Assembly (NCBI RefSeq): GCF_900187565.1
Contig: NZ_FYED01000006.1
Coordinates: 124,001 to 188,000, forward strand
Direction: 5' to 3'
DNA: 64,000 nucleotides
Source of the DNA: Pseudomonas sp. Irchel 3A7
GTDB lineage: Bacteria; Pseudomonadota; Gammaproteobacteria; Pseudomonadales; Pseudomonadaceae
Shown: one piece after another, positions 17,174-26,229 of the stretch
Numbering within the stretch: the first letter of the stretch is position 1
How the letters are laid out: every line of letters starts with the position of its first letter
Position numbers and translations under genes: made by a program
The notes under the pieces: model-generated
What the model saw: the letters and a program-made list of their open reading frames with translations, nothing else
Told to the model about the DNA's origin: nothing
The model's database searches: none

Positions 17174-17931
17174 GAAGATTCTTCTTTAACCGGACGCACC
17201 ATGCATTTGCCCAATGCCAGTTGCAGGCGCTGAGGCAATATGGCCAATGCGCGAAGAGCAGCAATGAATGAACCGGGAAAGGCGATTTCCAATGGCCGTT
17301 TTTCCAACCGGGTGGTGATGTAGGCGGCGGCTTTACCGACCGGCCAACGCATCGGCATCGGGAAATCGTTCTGTTGTGTGAGTGGCGTATCGACGAAGCC
17401 CGGGCTGACGAGCGTGACGTCGATACCCTCGTGTACCAGGTCGATGCGTAACGATTGAAACAGGTAACGCATTGCCGCCTTGGAGGCGCCATAAGCTTCG
17501 GCGCGCGGTAACGGCAGGTAGGTCACCGAACTGCACACTGCCACTAGATGAGGCCGCTGAGCCTTGCGCAACAGCGGTAGGGCAGCTTCCACGCAGTAAG
17601 CAGCGGAAAACAAATTGGCCCGCATCACGCGTTCAATCATGTTGGCTTCAAAGACGCCTGCATCCAAATACTCGCAGGTGCCCGCGTTGAGGATGACCTG
17701 ATCCAGATGACCCCAGACTTGCCCGATTCGCTGCCCCATGGCCTGAACCACGTCAGGCTCAGTCAGGTCACCTGGCAGAAGCAGTACTTGTTGCGGGTAG
17801 TTCCTGTGCAAGCTTTCCAAGGCCTTTACATTGCGGGCACTGACGGCCAGGAAATGACCTTGGGTCAGTAAAATATCCGCCAGGGCGGCGCCAATGCCGC
17901 TGCTGGCTCCAGTGAGCCAGATGCGTTTCAT
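17170..17931 (-). CDS. Short-chain dehydrogenase/reductase
   Basis: The product has 253 residues. It has the NAD(P)-binding GASSGIG motif (about residues 7-13), the NAG motif (LNAGT), and the catalytic Ser and YxxxK (CSSVTYL..YGASK). The start at 17931 overlaps the stop of the NTF2-like gene (ATGA). It belongs to the same coupled cluster and likely oxidises or reduces a lipid intermediate; the substrate is unknown. Confidence 0.88.
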   Translation of the reverse strand: MKRIWLTGASSGIGAALADILLTQGHFLAVSARNVKALESLHRNYPQQVLLLPGDLTEPDVVQAMGQRIGQVWGHLDQVILNAGTCEYLDAGVFEANMIERVMRANLFSAAYCVEAALPLLRKAQRPHLVAVCSSVTYLPLPRAEAYGASKAAMRYLFQSLRIDLVHEGIDVTLVSPGFVDTPLTQQNDFPMPMRWPVGKAAAYITTRLEKRPLEIAFPGSFIAALRALAILPQRLQLALGKCMVRPVKEESS

Positions 17932-18350
17932 GCCAACCTCCCTTTCAGCCAGCCAATGGCGGTCCCCATTAACGGCAGATGCTCGTAGAGCAGGGCGCCT
18001 GCATCGAAATAGTCGCGATGCTGATACACCTTCTCGTGCCATAGCAGATAAGAACAGCCAACAACCTCTATAAGTTGGCCACGGCGTAAACGGGGATGAC
18101 GGTAATGCAGGGTCCAGCGCAAATAGCCGGCACCTTCCTGCATCTGGTCATGGCCGTGAAACGTGAAGCCAAGTTCGCTGACGTTGGCATACAGCTCTGT
18201 GAAGTAGTCGTGTAACGCTGTCAGGCCTTGGATCTCATGGAGCGGATCACTGAAGCGCACATCGTGGCTGTACAGCGCCTTGAGCGTGTGCAGATTACCG
18301 GCGTTCAGCGTTCCGAAGTCTTGGGCGAAACATCGCAGGAAGTCAGACAC
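17928..18350 (-). CDS. NTF2-like (SnoaL-fold) protein
   Basis: The product has 140 residues and starts at a GTG (18350), with GGAG seven bases upstream. It has the NTF2-like pattern: FAQDFGTLNAGNLHTLKALYSHDVRFSDPLHEIQG near the start and a beta-rich second half. Proteins of this kind are the usual first gene of the SDR-FAD-DUF1365-Cfa cluster. They may bind a lipid or isoprenoid ligand. No catalytic residues can be assigned. Confidence 0.8.
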   Translation of the reverse strand: MSDFLRCFAQDFGTLNAGNLHTLKALYSHDVRFSDPLHEIQGLTALHDYFTELYANVSELGFTFHGHDQMQEGAGYLRWTLHYRHPRLRRGQLIEVVGCSYLLWHEKVYQHRDYFDAGALLYEHLPLMGTAIGWLKGRLA

Positions 18351-18513
18351 GTTGCGTCTCCATTGCCCGTCGGGCCTCGGGCAAATTCAAGGACCGTAAG
18401 GGGGGCGCGGCGACAACAGAGGCGGGTCGCGGATCACTCGCCAGGCGGGATGGATCAGTTCGCATGCAAGGGGCGCTGATCCTGGTCTTTCCGGTGTGCG
18501 CGCGATCGACCAT
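18343..18513 (-). CDS. Possible 56-residue leader ORF
   Basis: An open frame from the ATG at 18513 to the TGA at 18343-18345 lies between the TGTACA operator and the NTF2-like gene, overlapping the start of that gene by 8 bases. The product would be Pro/Arg-rich with no known motif. A purine-rich GGGGTAGAG precedes the ATG. It may be a coupling leader, a remnant of a lost upstream gene, or chance. Confidence 0.3.
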   Translation of the reverse strand: MVDRAHTGKTRISAPCMRTDPSRLASDPRPASVVAAPPLRSLNLPEARRAMETQRV

Positions 18514-18536
18514 GGAGCTCTACCCCTTCTCTTTAC

Positions 18537-18611
18537 TTGTACAATTTGATAACTCTTGTACAGCTTTTAAAGGATAGGGTGCGCACTGTACAAGTCAATT
18601 TTTTTGTACAA
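18537..18611. promoter_or_regulatory. Four TGTACA sites upstream of the fatty-acid cluster
   Basis: TGTACA occurs four times, at 18538, 18557, 18587 and 18605. Spacing within the two pairs is 19 and 18 bases, and three copies are extended to TTGTACA(A). They sit in the promoter region of the NTF2-SDR-FAD-DUF1365-Cfa-DUF2878 operon. The layout resembles MerR-type LitR/CarH operators, which control such clusters in light-responsive bacteria. The regulator gene is not in the window. Confidence 0.65.
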
Positions 18612-18890
18612 CTATTTCTGCCAATGTCCGGATCAACATACCGCGACGGCAATCAGGGATTTTGGTCGGATGCACGGGTGGCTGCGCTGGGATTTGATGC
18701 TCAATAGTCAGCGGGGAGAGGTGACCGATCAGCTAACCTCTTGGGCCTTGACGGTATTGCAGGTGAACCTCGATTGTTCTATCGGCAGGACAAACTTTCG
18801 CATTTATGCAGCCTAATCAACTATTGGTTTCGTCTGTAGGATTGTCTCCATCAGATCGCCCTGGCGGCGATCCTCACCTGGAGATCCCAC
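18612..18890. other. Non-coding gap upstream of azoR
   Basis: A 70-codon plus-strand frame here has no family motif and overlaps the operator, so I do not call it a gene. The last 60 bases should hold the azoR promoter; CACCTGGAGATCCCAC just before 18891 is its ribosome-binding region. Confidence 0.5.
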
Positions 18891-19502
18891 ATGAAACTGC
18901 TGCATATCGATTCGAGCATTCTTGGTGACAACTCGGCTTCCCGTCAGCTGAGCAGCGAAGTTGTGAAAGCCTGGCAAACCGCCGAGCCAACGGCCGTGGT
19001 GACCTACCGCGACCTGGCCGCCGATGCCATCAGCCATTTCTCCTCGACCACCCTGGTGGCAGCCGGTACGACCGCTGAACTGCGCGACGCCGCACAACAG
19101 CACGAAGCCGAGCTGAGCGCCTCGACCCTGGCCGAATTCCTTGCCGCCGATGCCGTGGTGATTGCAGCACCGATGTACAACTTCACCATCCCGACTCAGC
19201 TGAAGGCCTGGATCGACCGCATCGCCGTTGCCGGCCAGACTTTCCGCTATACCGAAGCCGGTCCTGAAGGCCTGTGCGGTGGCAAGAAAGTGGTGATCGT
19301 TTCGACTTCCGGTGGTCTGCATGCGGGCCAGGCGACCGGCGTTGCCCACGAAGAGTACTTGAAAGTGATGTTCGGTTTCCTCGGCATCACCGATATCGAA
19401 TTCGTCCGCGCCCACGGCCTGGCCTACGGTGACGAAGTGCGTATCAAAGCCATGAGCGACGCCCACACGCAAATCAGTGAGCAACTGTTCGCCGCCGCGT
19501 AA
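18891..19502 (+). CDS. azoR: FMN-dependent NADH-azoreductase
   Basis: The product has 203 residues. The N-terminus [21 protein letters not shown] is the AzoR/AcpD signature; [18 protein letters not shown] and SGGLHAG contact the flavin. It is a cytosolic flavodoxin-like two-electron reductase acting on quinones and azo compounds, usually as a dimer. It is monocistronic, with GGAG upstream and a terminator downstream. Length agrees with the family (about 200). Confidence 0.95.
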   Translation: MKLLHIDSSILGDNSASRQLSSEVVKAWQTAEPTAVVTYRDLAADAISHFSSTTLVAAGTTAELRDAAQQHEAELSASTLAEFLAADAVVIAAPMYNFTIPTQLKAWIDRIAVAGQTFRYTEAGPEGLCGGKKVVIVSTSGGLHAGQATGVAHEEYLKVMFGFLGITDIEFVRAHGLAYGDEVRIKAMSDAHTQISEQLFAAA

Positions 19503-19540
19503 GGCGTGCGTAAAGACGTCGAACGACGCAGGCAATCCCC

Positions 19541-19589
19541 AAAAAACTCTGTATTCTGATCACGCAAGGGTCAGGTGCGGAGTTTTTTG
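19541..19589 (+). terminator. Terminator after azoR
   Basis: The arms aaaaaactc and gagttttttg pair around an inner hairpin (ctgatc / ggtcag), giving a U-run on the plus strand just after azoR. Confidence 0.7.
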
Positions 19590-19678
19590 TTTCTAGCTGT
19601 TGCATGATTTCAACGGTATGGCCCGGGTTATGCAGTCGAGGGTGAACGTCTCCGGTTCGGTACAGGGTGGGGCATCCC

Positions 19679-20716
19679 ATGATGCGTCTTTGTGCAACAT
19701 TACTGATGTGTCTGTTCAGCAGCCTGAATTCAGTGCACGCCGCCCCTGCGCCGCATCCTCACTGGAGCGTCGGCTACCACGAGATGAGTTTCCTCGATCC
19801 CCTTGATCTGCAACCGATGCGCGCCATCGCGTTCTATCCGTCCAGCGAAAAAGAGCACGCCAGCAAGCTTGAGGGGTACACGGTCGAGGCCGGCGAAGAC
19901 ACCAAAGTCGCCATGGGCCGTTTTCCCCTGCTGATGCTGTCCCACGGCAACACCGGAACCCCGCTGGCCCTGCATGACCTGGTCACGTCGCTGGCACGCA
20001 AGGGGTTCGTGGTGGTGGCGGTGATTCATCCGGGGGACAACTCTAAAGACCATAGTCGGCTCGGCACCATCAGCAACCTCTACGGCCGGCCGATCCAGAT
20101 TTCCGAAGCCATCACTGCAACGCTGGGCGACCGCATGCTGGCGCCGTTCGTCAATGCCGATCAGGTTGGCGTCATCGGTTATTCGGCGGGTGGAGAGACA
20201 GCGTTGATACTGTCTGGCGCGACACCGGACCTGGATCGCCTGCGCCGTTACTGTCAGGAACGTCCGGACGACCGCGATGCCTGTAATACCCAGGGCGAGC
20301 TGATCGTCGACCGTGATGACTTGCAACCGGTGGCTGACCCGCGCGTCCGTGCGTTGTTGCTGATGGCGCCGCTGAGCCTCAAGTTCGGTCGTCATACCCT
20401 GGCCGACGTGCATGTGCCGGTACTGCTGTACAGCGGTGACGGCGACAAACTGGTGCCCTTCGACAAAAACGCCGCCGCACTGGCGCGCAAACTGCCAGTC
20501 ACGCCAGACTTCAAATTACTGGCCGGGGCAGGGCACTTCGTGTTCATGGCGCCGTGCAACGACGAACAGATCGTGATCATGCCGGCACTGTGCACCGATG
20601 CCGATGGCGTCGACCGTGAAGACATTCATCGCAATCTGATTTCCGAGGCCGGGCGCTTCTTCTCCCATACCCTGGGCAAGGCGACCCGGGCGGGGATGCA
20701 GACCGCGGATCAATAG
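19679..20716 (+). CDS. Secreted alpha/beta-hydrolase (dienelactone-hydrolase-like)
   Basis: I start it at the ATG at 19679 (345 residues), about eight bases after AGGGTGGGG. A signal peptide ends near SVHA-APA. The alpha/beta-hydrolase core shows LLMLSHGNTGTP (oxyanion region), the nucleophile elbow GYSAGGE, Asp in SGDGDKLVPF and His in GAGHFVFMAP. This is the pattern of predicted dienelactone hydrolases or PAF-acetylhydrolase-like esterases in the periplasm. The substrate is unknown. Confidence 0.85.
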   Translation: MMRLCATLLMCLFSSLNSVHAAPAPHPHWSVGYHEMSFLDPLDLQPMRAIAFYPSSEKEHASKLEGYTVEAGEDTKVAMGRFPLLMLSHGNTGTPLALHDLVTSLARKGFVVVAVIHPGDNSKDHSRLGTISNLYGRPIQISEAITATLGDRMLAPFVNADQVGVIGYSAGGETALILSGATPDLDRLRRYCQERPDDRDACNTQGELIVDRDDLQPVADPRVRALLLMAPLSLKFGRHTLADVHVPVLLYSGDGDKLVPFDKNAAALARKLPVTPDFKLLAGAGHFVFMAPCNDEQIVIMPALCTDADGVDREDIHRNLISEAGRFFSHTLGKATRAGMQTADQ

Positions 20717-20718
20717 AT

Positions 20719-20740
20719 GCCCACAGGGATTGCGGTGGGC
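20719..20740. terminator. Weak hairpin between convergent genes
   Basis: A 6-bp stem (gcccac / gtgggc) lies between the stops of the hydrolase and MFS genes. There is no U-run, so termination is uncertain. Confidence 0.3.
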
Positions 20741-20741
20741 C

Positions 20742-21929
20742 TTAATCCATCGCCCGGCGCTTGAGCAGCAATGTCAACGCCAACGCACTCACCGACAGCA
20801 ACGCCGCGATAAAGAAAATCCACGAATACCCCAGGTTCAGCGCCACCGCGCCCATCAATGGCCCGGCAATGGCCAGCGCCAGATCGAAAAACACCGCATA
20901 GGCACTCAACCCCGCGCCACGGCTGGAGTTGGGCACTTGCTTGATCGCCTCGACGCCCAGGGCCGGATACACCAGCGACAGGCCGAATCCGGTCAGCCCG
21001 GCGCCGATCAAGGCGTAGCCCGTCGACGGCGCGAACCACAGCAGCGCCAGACCGACGGTTTCGATGGTCATGCAGGCAATGGCCGAGGTAAATCCACCGA
21101 AGCGGCTGATGCTGGAGATGAACAACAACCGCGCCAGAATGAAGCACACGCCGAATACCGTCAGGCAGTAAGCCGCGCCGGTCCAGCCGCGATTGACGTA
21201 ATACAGGGTGATGAAGGTGGTCAGGGTGCCGTAACCGATGGAGGCCAGGCTCAGGCTCGCACCGAAGGGCGCAATGCGCCCGAACACGGCCCGGAAGGGC
21301 AGGCGTTCACCCCGTACCACCGGCACCGAAGGTTTGTTGCGGATCAACAGCAGCCCCAGCGCGGCCAGCACCGACAGGGCGATCCCCAGGCTGGTGAACC
21401 CCAGTTGATCGACCATCACCACACCCAGCGGCGCGCCGATGGCAATTGCGCCATAGGACGCGATGCCGTTCCATGAAATCGAGCGCGCCGTGTGTTCGGC
21501 ACCCACCTGGCCCATGCACCAACTGATGGTGCCGACCCCGATCAAGCCTTGGGCGATGCCGAGCAACAGGCGGCCGGCGATCAGGATCAGCAGGCTGAGC
21601 AACGGCAAGCTTTGCAACATCGTCGACAGCAGCGTCAGCACGCCGCTCAACACAATGCCGGACAAGCCGTAAACGATCGCGCGCTTGGTGCCGATGCTGT
21701 CGGACATGCGCCCGGCCATGGGCCGGCTGAGCAGGGTGGCGAGGTACTGCGAACCGATGGTCAATCCCGCGATGACTGCGCTGAACCCGAGCTGCTCGTG
21801 AACATACCCCGGCAACACCGCAATCGGCAGGCCGATGCAAAGGAAGGCAATAAAGGTATAGAAAACGATAGAGACGATCTGCAGGGTGATCGCCATGGAG
21901 CTTTGCGGTGGCTGTTGCTGCGCAGACAT
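20742..21929 (-). CDS. MFS transporter, YhhS-like
   Basis: The 395-residue protein has about twelve membrane segments. Loop 2-3 has the MFS motif in the form LATLLSRPMAGRMSDSIGTKRA, and the fifth segment has a GLIGVGTISWCMGQVG motif. It is close to the YhhS/UPF0226 group of efflux-type MFS proteins of about 400 residues. The substrate is unknown. It is convergent with the hydrolase gene and transcribed alone. Confidence 0.85.
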   Translation of the reverse strand: MSAQQQPPQSSMAITLQIVSIVFYTFIAFLCIGLPIAVLPGYVHEQLGFSAVIAGLTIGSQYLATLLSRPMAGRMSDSIGTKRAIVYGLSGIVLSGVLTLLSTMLQSLPLLSLLILIAGRLLLGIAQGLIGVGTISWCMGQVGAEHTARSISWNGIASYGAIAIGAPLGVVMVDQLGFTSLGIALSVLAALGLLLIRNKPSVPVVRGERLPFRAVFGRIAPFGASLSLASIGYGTLTTFITLYYVNRGWTGAAYCLTVFGVCFILARLLFISSISRFGGFTSAIACMTIETVGLALLWFAPSTGYALIGAGLTGFGLSLVYPALGVEAIKQVPNSSRGAGLSAYAVFFDLALAIAGPLMGAVALNLGYSWIFFIAALLSVSALALTLLLKRRAMD

Positions 21930-22040
21930 GAGGGCTCGTTCGCGGGCGGCGGTGGGAGAACTGCATGATGGCTTGGCGGCGGGATAAAAGGAAGCAGGCT
22001 AACTACTTGTCTCTAAATCATCGTTGTTCATAAGGACCGC

Positions 22041-22106
22041 TTCGCGAGCAGGCTCGCTCCCACAGGGGAATGCATTCCAAATGTGGGAGCGAGCCTGCTC
22101 GCGAAT
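22041..22106. repeat. REPIN (REP doublet)
   Basis: Inverted REP copies face outward around a short AT-rich centre, between the MFS gene promoter side and the ybiT terminator. Confidence 0.9.
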
Positions 22107-22139
22107 GGTCTTGGCAAAAAAAATCAGGTCATGAAATGC

Positions 22140-22170
22140 AAAAAGCCCCATCACCAGGACAGGGCTTTTT
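22140..22170 (-). terminator. Terminator after ybiT
   Basis: The stem aaaaagccc / gggcttttt around a 13-base loop lies 35 bases after the ybiT stop on the minus strand. Confidence 0.8.
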
Positions 22171-22204
22171 CTTGCAGCTTGCAGCTTGAAACTGATAGCT
22201 GCCC

Positions 22205-23791
22205 TTAGAACACCACACCCTGGCTACGCAGGTAGTCATCGTAGGTGCCGCTGAAGTCGGTCACGCCATTGGGGCTCAGCTCGATGATGCGGGTGGCCAG
22301 GGACGATACGAACTCGCGGTCGTGGCTGACGAAGATCAGCGTGCCCGGGTAGTTCTCCAGCGCCAGGTTCAGCGCCTCGATGGATTCCATGTCCAGGTGG
22401 TTGGTCGGTTCGTCCATCACCAGTACGTTCGGTTTTTGCAGGATCAGCTTGCCGAACAGCATGCGACCTTGCTCACCACCGGAGATGACCTTGACCGACT
22501 TGAGGATCTCGTCGTTGGAGAACAGCATGCGACCCAGAGTGCCGCGAATGATCTGCTCGCCCTGCGTCCACTGACCCATCCAGTCGAACAGGCTGACATC
22601 GTCTTCGAAGTCGTGGGCGTGGTCCTGGGCGTAGTAGCCCAGCTCCGCGCTTTCGGTCCACTTCACGGAACCGGCGTCCGGGTTCAGTTCGCCCATCAGC
22701 GTGCGCAGCAGGGTGGTCTTGCCGATACCGTTCGGGCCGATGATCGCTACGCGCTCGCCGGCTTCGACGGTGAAGCTGAAGTTCTTGAACAGGGTCTTGC
22801 CGTCGAAACCCTTGGACATCTGCTCGATGGTCACGGCCTGGCGGTGCAGTTTCTTGGTCTGTTCGAAGCGGATGAACGGGCTTACGCGGCTCGATGGCTT
22901 GACTTCGGCCAGCTGGATCTTGTCGATCTGCTTGGCGCGGGAAGTGGCCTGCTTGGCTTTCGAGGCGTTGGCCGAGAAGCGGCTGACGAAGGTCTGCAGT
23001 TCGGCGATCTGTGCTTTTTTCTTGGCGTTGTCCGACAGCAGTTGTTCGCGGGACTGGGTCGCCGCGGTCATGTACTCGTCGTAGTTGCCCGGGAACAGGC
23101 GCAGTTCACCGTAGTCCAGGTCGGCCATGTGGGTGCAGACGCTGTTGAGGAAGTGACGGTCGTGGGAAATGATGATCATGGTGCTGTTACGCGCCGTGAG
23201 AATTGTTTCCAGCCAGCGGATGGTGTTGATGTCCAGGTGGTTGGTCGGTTCGTCGAGCAACAGCACTTCCGGATCGGAGAACAGCGCCTGCGCCAGCAGC
23301 ACGCGCAGTTTCCAGCCTGGTGCGACTTCGGTCATCGGGCCGAAATGCTGTTCCAGGGGAATGCCCAGGCCCAGCAACAGTTCGCCGGCGCGGGATTCGG
23401 CGGTGTAGCCGTCCATTTCGGCGAACTCGGTTTCCAGCTCGGCCACGGCCATGCCGTCTTCTTCGCTCATTTCCGGCAGCGAGTAGATGCGGTCGCGCTC
23501 AGCCTTGACCTTCCACAGCTCTTCGTGGCCCATGATCACGGTGTCGATCACGGTGAATTCTTCGTAGGCGAACTGGTCCTGGCGCAATTTACCCAGGCGT
23601 ACGTTCGGCTCGAGCATGACCTGGCCACCGGATGGCTCGAGGTCACCGCCCAGAATCTTCATGAATGTCGACTTGCCGCAACCGTTGGCGCCGATCAAGC
23701 CATAACGGTTGCCACCGTTGAACTTGACCGAGACGTTTTCGAAAAGCGGCTTGGCGCCGAACTGCATCGTGATGTTAGCTGTAGAGATCAA
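22205..23791 (-). CDS. ybiT: ABC-F ATPase YbiT
   Basis: I start it at the TTG at 23791 (528 residues). AGGA lies seven bases upstream, and homology to E. coli YbiT (530 residues) begins there; the in-frame ATG upstream would add 28 residues not seen in the family. There are two ABC domains, with Walker A GANGCGKS and GPNGIGKT, and two DEPTNHLD Walker B motifs. Between them is the P-site tRNA interaction motif linker rich in Lys/Ala. ABC-F proteins bind ribosomes and modulate translation. It has no membrane part. Confidence 0.9.
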   Translation of the reverse strand: MISTANITMQFGAKPLFENVSVKFNGGNRYGLIGANGCGKSTFMKILGGDLEPSGGQVMLEPNVRLGKLRQDQFAYEEFTVIDTVIMGHEELWKVKAERDRIYSLPEMSEEDGMAVAELETEFAEMDGYTAESRAGELLLGLGIPLEQHFGPMTEVAPGWKLRVLLAQALFSDPEVLLLDEPTNHLDINTIRWLETILTARNSTMIIISHDRHFLNSVCTHMADLDYGELRLFPGNYDEYMTAATQSREQLLSDNAKKKAQIAELQTFVSRFSANASKAKQATSRAKQIDKIQLAEVKPSSRVSPFIRFEQTKKLHRQAVTIEQMSKGFDGKTLFKNFSFTVEAGERVAIIGPNGIGKTTLLRTLMGELNPDAGSVKWTESAELGYYAQDHAHDFEDDVSLFDWMGQWTQGEQIIRGTLGRMLFSNDEILKSVKVISGGEQGRMLFGKLILQKPNVLVMDEPTNHLDMESIEALNLALENYPGTLIFVSHDREFVSSLATRIIELSPNGVTDFSGTYDDYLRSQGVVF

Positions 23792-24162
23792 AGGTTTTTC
23801 CTGCGAAGCATTCTGAGTAGCAAGGGGTGCGGCCGAGTCGAAGTGCGCTGAGGCCGGGGTCATACCCGTCATCAACCAAGGGGGGGCGCGTAAAGTTTGG
23901 CGGCGATTGTACTGGTCTGGCTCTTTAAACGATAGGGCAATAAGACCGCAGCGCTGCTTTGACCATTCCCGGTGGACAGATTTTCACACTTGAACGCTAA
24001 CAATTGGTTACAGACGATGGCTAAAATGCCATCTTTCGACCGGATGCCGATGTCCGGCGTCGCTCAAGGACGGGCGCAGAGACCGCTGTTTCGTTTTCAG
24101 ACGCTGCACAAGACCCGCAGGTTGCTGGCTGGCAGGGGGCGCAGTTTGTTCACTTCTGACGT
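23792..24162. other. Gap between ybiT and lpxO
   Basis: This 371-base divergent region should hold the promoters of both genes. I see no clear gene, repeat or riboswitch. An in-frame 28-codon extension of ybiT (to 23875) and a short plus-strand frame ending at 24166 are judged non-coding. Confidence 0.5.
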
Positions 24163-25074
24163 GTGACGATTTCCGTGAAACTCATCATTGCCGCAATTTA
24201 CGTTGTATCCGTTGCTTACGTTCACCTGCGTGGTCGCGTGCGTCACAAACTCGGCCGCCAATTGAGCGATCACTCGACGTTTCTCGCACCGATCAATTGC
24301 TTCCTTTATCTGTTCTCGAAGATCCCCAACAAGCCTTACCTCAATCCGGCGGATTTCCCCGACCTGAGTCCATTGCAGGCCCACTGGGAAGAAATTCGCG
24401 CCGAAGGCCAGAACCTGCTGCGGGCCGGTGAGATCAAGCGTTCGAACCAGTACGACGATGTCGGCTTCAACTCGTTTTTCAAGACCGGCTGGAAACGCTT
24501 CTATCTCAAGTGGTACGGCGACAGCCACCCGTCGGCAATGAAACTCTGCCCGCGCACCACCGAGCTGGTGCAGAGCATTGGCTCGATCAAGGCTGCCATG
24601 TTCGCCGAGTTGCCCCCGGGTTCCAAACTGGTGCGTCACCGAGACCCCTATGCCGGTTCCTACCGTTACCACCTGGGCCTGGAAACGCCCAACGACGCCG
24701 GTTGCTACATCAATGTCGACGGCCAGAACTACCACTGGCGCGACGGTGAAGCGGTAATGTTCGACGAGACCTATATTCATTACGCCGAAAACACCACCGG
24801 GCAGAACCGCATCATTCTGTTCTGCGATGTCGAGCGTCCGATGAAGTACCGTTGGGCGGCAGCGTTCAATGGCTGGTTCAGCCGCACCGTCATGTCGGCC
24901 GCCGGCGCTCCGAACGAGGCGGGCGACAAGACCGGTGGCATCAATCGTCTGTTCGGCAAGATCTACAAGATTCGCCTGCATGGCAAGGAACTGAAGAAGC
25001 GCAACCGCAAACTCTATTACCTGCAGAAGTGGGCGATCTTTGGTGGTTTGCTGGCGATCTTTGTCCTGATCTGA
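24163..25074 (+). CDS. lpxO: Lipid A 2-hydroxylase LpxO-like dioxygenase
   Basis: The product has 303 residues starting at GTG 24163; a GTG at 24175 is an alternative. It has an N-terminal membrane anchor (about 5-22) and a C-terminal one (about 285-302). The aspartyl/asparaginyl beta-hydroxylase core has HxD at 159-161 (HRD), a distal His at 206 in YIHYAEN, and Arg in NRIILF. These are iron and 2-oxoglutarate ligands. LpxO enzymes add a 2-OH group to lipid A acyl chains at the inner membrane. Pseudomonas often has two copies; which one this is cannot be told. Confidence 0.85.
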   Translation: MTISVKLIIAAIYVVSVAYVHLRGRVRHKLGRQLSDHSTFLAPINCFLYLFSKIPNKPYLNPADFPDLSPLQAHWEEIRAEGQNLLRAGEIKRSNQYDDVGFNSFFKTGWKRFYLKWYGDSHPSAMKLCPRTTELVQSIGSIKAAMFAELPPGSKLVRHRDPYAGSYRYHLGLETPNDAGCYINVDGQNYHWRDGEAVMFDETYIHYAENTTGQNRIILFCDVERPMKYRWAAAFNGWFSRTVMSAAGAPNEAGDKTGGINRLFGKIYKIRLHGKELKKRNRKLYYLQKWAIFGGLLAIFVLI

Positions 25075-25081
25075 AAAAGCC

Positions 25082-25158
25082 TTCGCGAGCGGGCTCGCTC
25101 CCACATGGGGCCTGCGTGCACCGCAAATCCCCTGTGGGAGCGAGCCTGCTCGCGAAGA
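25082..25158. repeat. REPIN (REP doublet)
   Basis: Inverted REP copies lie between the convergent lpxO and ku genes. Confidence 0.9.
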
Positions 25159-25177
25159 GGCCGGGACATTCAACAGA

Positions 25178-26038
25178 TCACTTGCTGACTTTCTTTCTTG
25201 CCGCAGGTTTGCTTGCAGCTTTGGGCTTGGAGGCTGGCTTATCTGCCCCCTTGCCACCCAGGCTACGCTTGAGCAACTCGGTCAAATCGATCACATCCGC
25301 CGTCTTGCGAGCCTCTTCCCCCGTATCCGTTTCAACATCCTCGATCTTGCCTTCATGGGCCTTTTTGTCCACCAACGCCATGATCTTGTCTTCGAACTCA
25401 TCCCGATAATCGTCCGGCGACCACTCGGCGCTCATGTCTTGCACCAGGCGCTTGGCCATGTCCAGTTCACCCTTGGCCAGTTCGGCCTTGGTCACGTCCG
25501 GACCCAGGGCGAGCTCATCCAGGCTGCGCACTTCCGCCGGCCAGCGCAGTTTCACCAGCACCAGGGCCGATTCCAGCGGCATCAAGGCGGCGAGGTACTG
25601 ACGGGTATGCAGCACCACGCGCGCCAGCGCGACTTTGTTGGTTTTGGTGAGGGTTTCACGCAGAAGTGCGTAGACCTTGCCGCCGCGCTTGTCCGGTGCC
25701 AGGTAGTAAGGCGTGTCGATGTTCTGCAACGGAATCTGCTCGCTGTCGACAAAGGAAAAGATATCGATGGTCTGGGTCGACATCGGATGTGCGGAGCGGA
25801 TTTCCTCTTCGCTGAGCACCACGTAGCGGCCTTTTTCGTAAGCGACACCTTTGACGATGTGTTCCTTGGTGACTTCCTTGCCGGTGACTTTATTCACGCG
25901 CTTGTAGCCCACCGGGTCCATGCTGCGACTGTCGAGCCAGTCGAAATCCACCCCTTGCGATGAAGTCGCCGAGACCAGCGCCACAGGAATATGCACCAGC
26001 CCGAAACTGATTGCGCCTTTCCAGATTGCCCGTGCCAT
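25178..26038 (-). CDS. ku: Ku protein of non-homologous end joining
   Basis: The product has 286 residues. It starts with the bacterial Ku signature (RAIWKGAISFGLVHIPVALVSA) and carries a beta-barrel core with YKRVNKVTGKEV and PYYLAPDKRGGKVYALLRETL. The C-terminal tail (about 255-286) is Lys/Ala/Pro-rich, typical of the extension that aids DNA binding and LigD recruitment. Ku homodimers bind double-strand break ends. No ligD gene is seen in the window, so its ligase partner must be elsewhere. Confidence 0.95.
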   Translation of the reverse strand: MARAIWKGAISFGLVHIPVALVSATSSQGVDFDWLDSRSMDPVGYKRVNKVTGKEVTKEHIVKGVAYEKGRYVVLSEEEIRSAHPMSTQTIDIFSFVDSEQIPLQNIDTPYYLAPDKRGGKVYALLRETLTKTNKVALARVVLHTRQYLAALMPLESALVLVKLRWPAEVRSLDELALGPDVTKAELAKGELDMAKRLVQDMSAEWSPDDYRDEFEDKIMALVDKKAHEGKIEDVETDTGEEARKTADVIDLTELLKRSLGGKGADKPASKPKAASKPAARKKVSK

Positions 26039-26229
26039 GGTCGTCTACTCGCAAGTGATGTTCAGGTGACCCGCGCCCTTGTGCAAAAGTTTCAGTGACT
26101 TGCAGTCCGTTCCAGTGCTGGATCAACTTCGTGTTACATCTCGCTGTGGAGGTTTTGGTTAACAAATCCGAACCCTGGGCGTAGCGTGCTATCGAAGACA
26201 CTATTCACGCATTCGTCGAGAGGCTTCCC

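Noticed and set aside
18604-18816. 70-codon frame between the operator and azoR
   Set aside because: It begins inside the TGTACA operator, lacks a ribosome-binding site and resembles no family.
22322-23851. Plus-strand frame opposite ybiT
   Set aside because: Antisense to a strongly conserved ABC-F gene and rich in Val/Gly/Gln without motifs.
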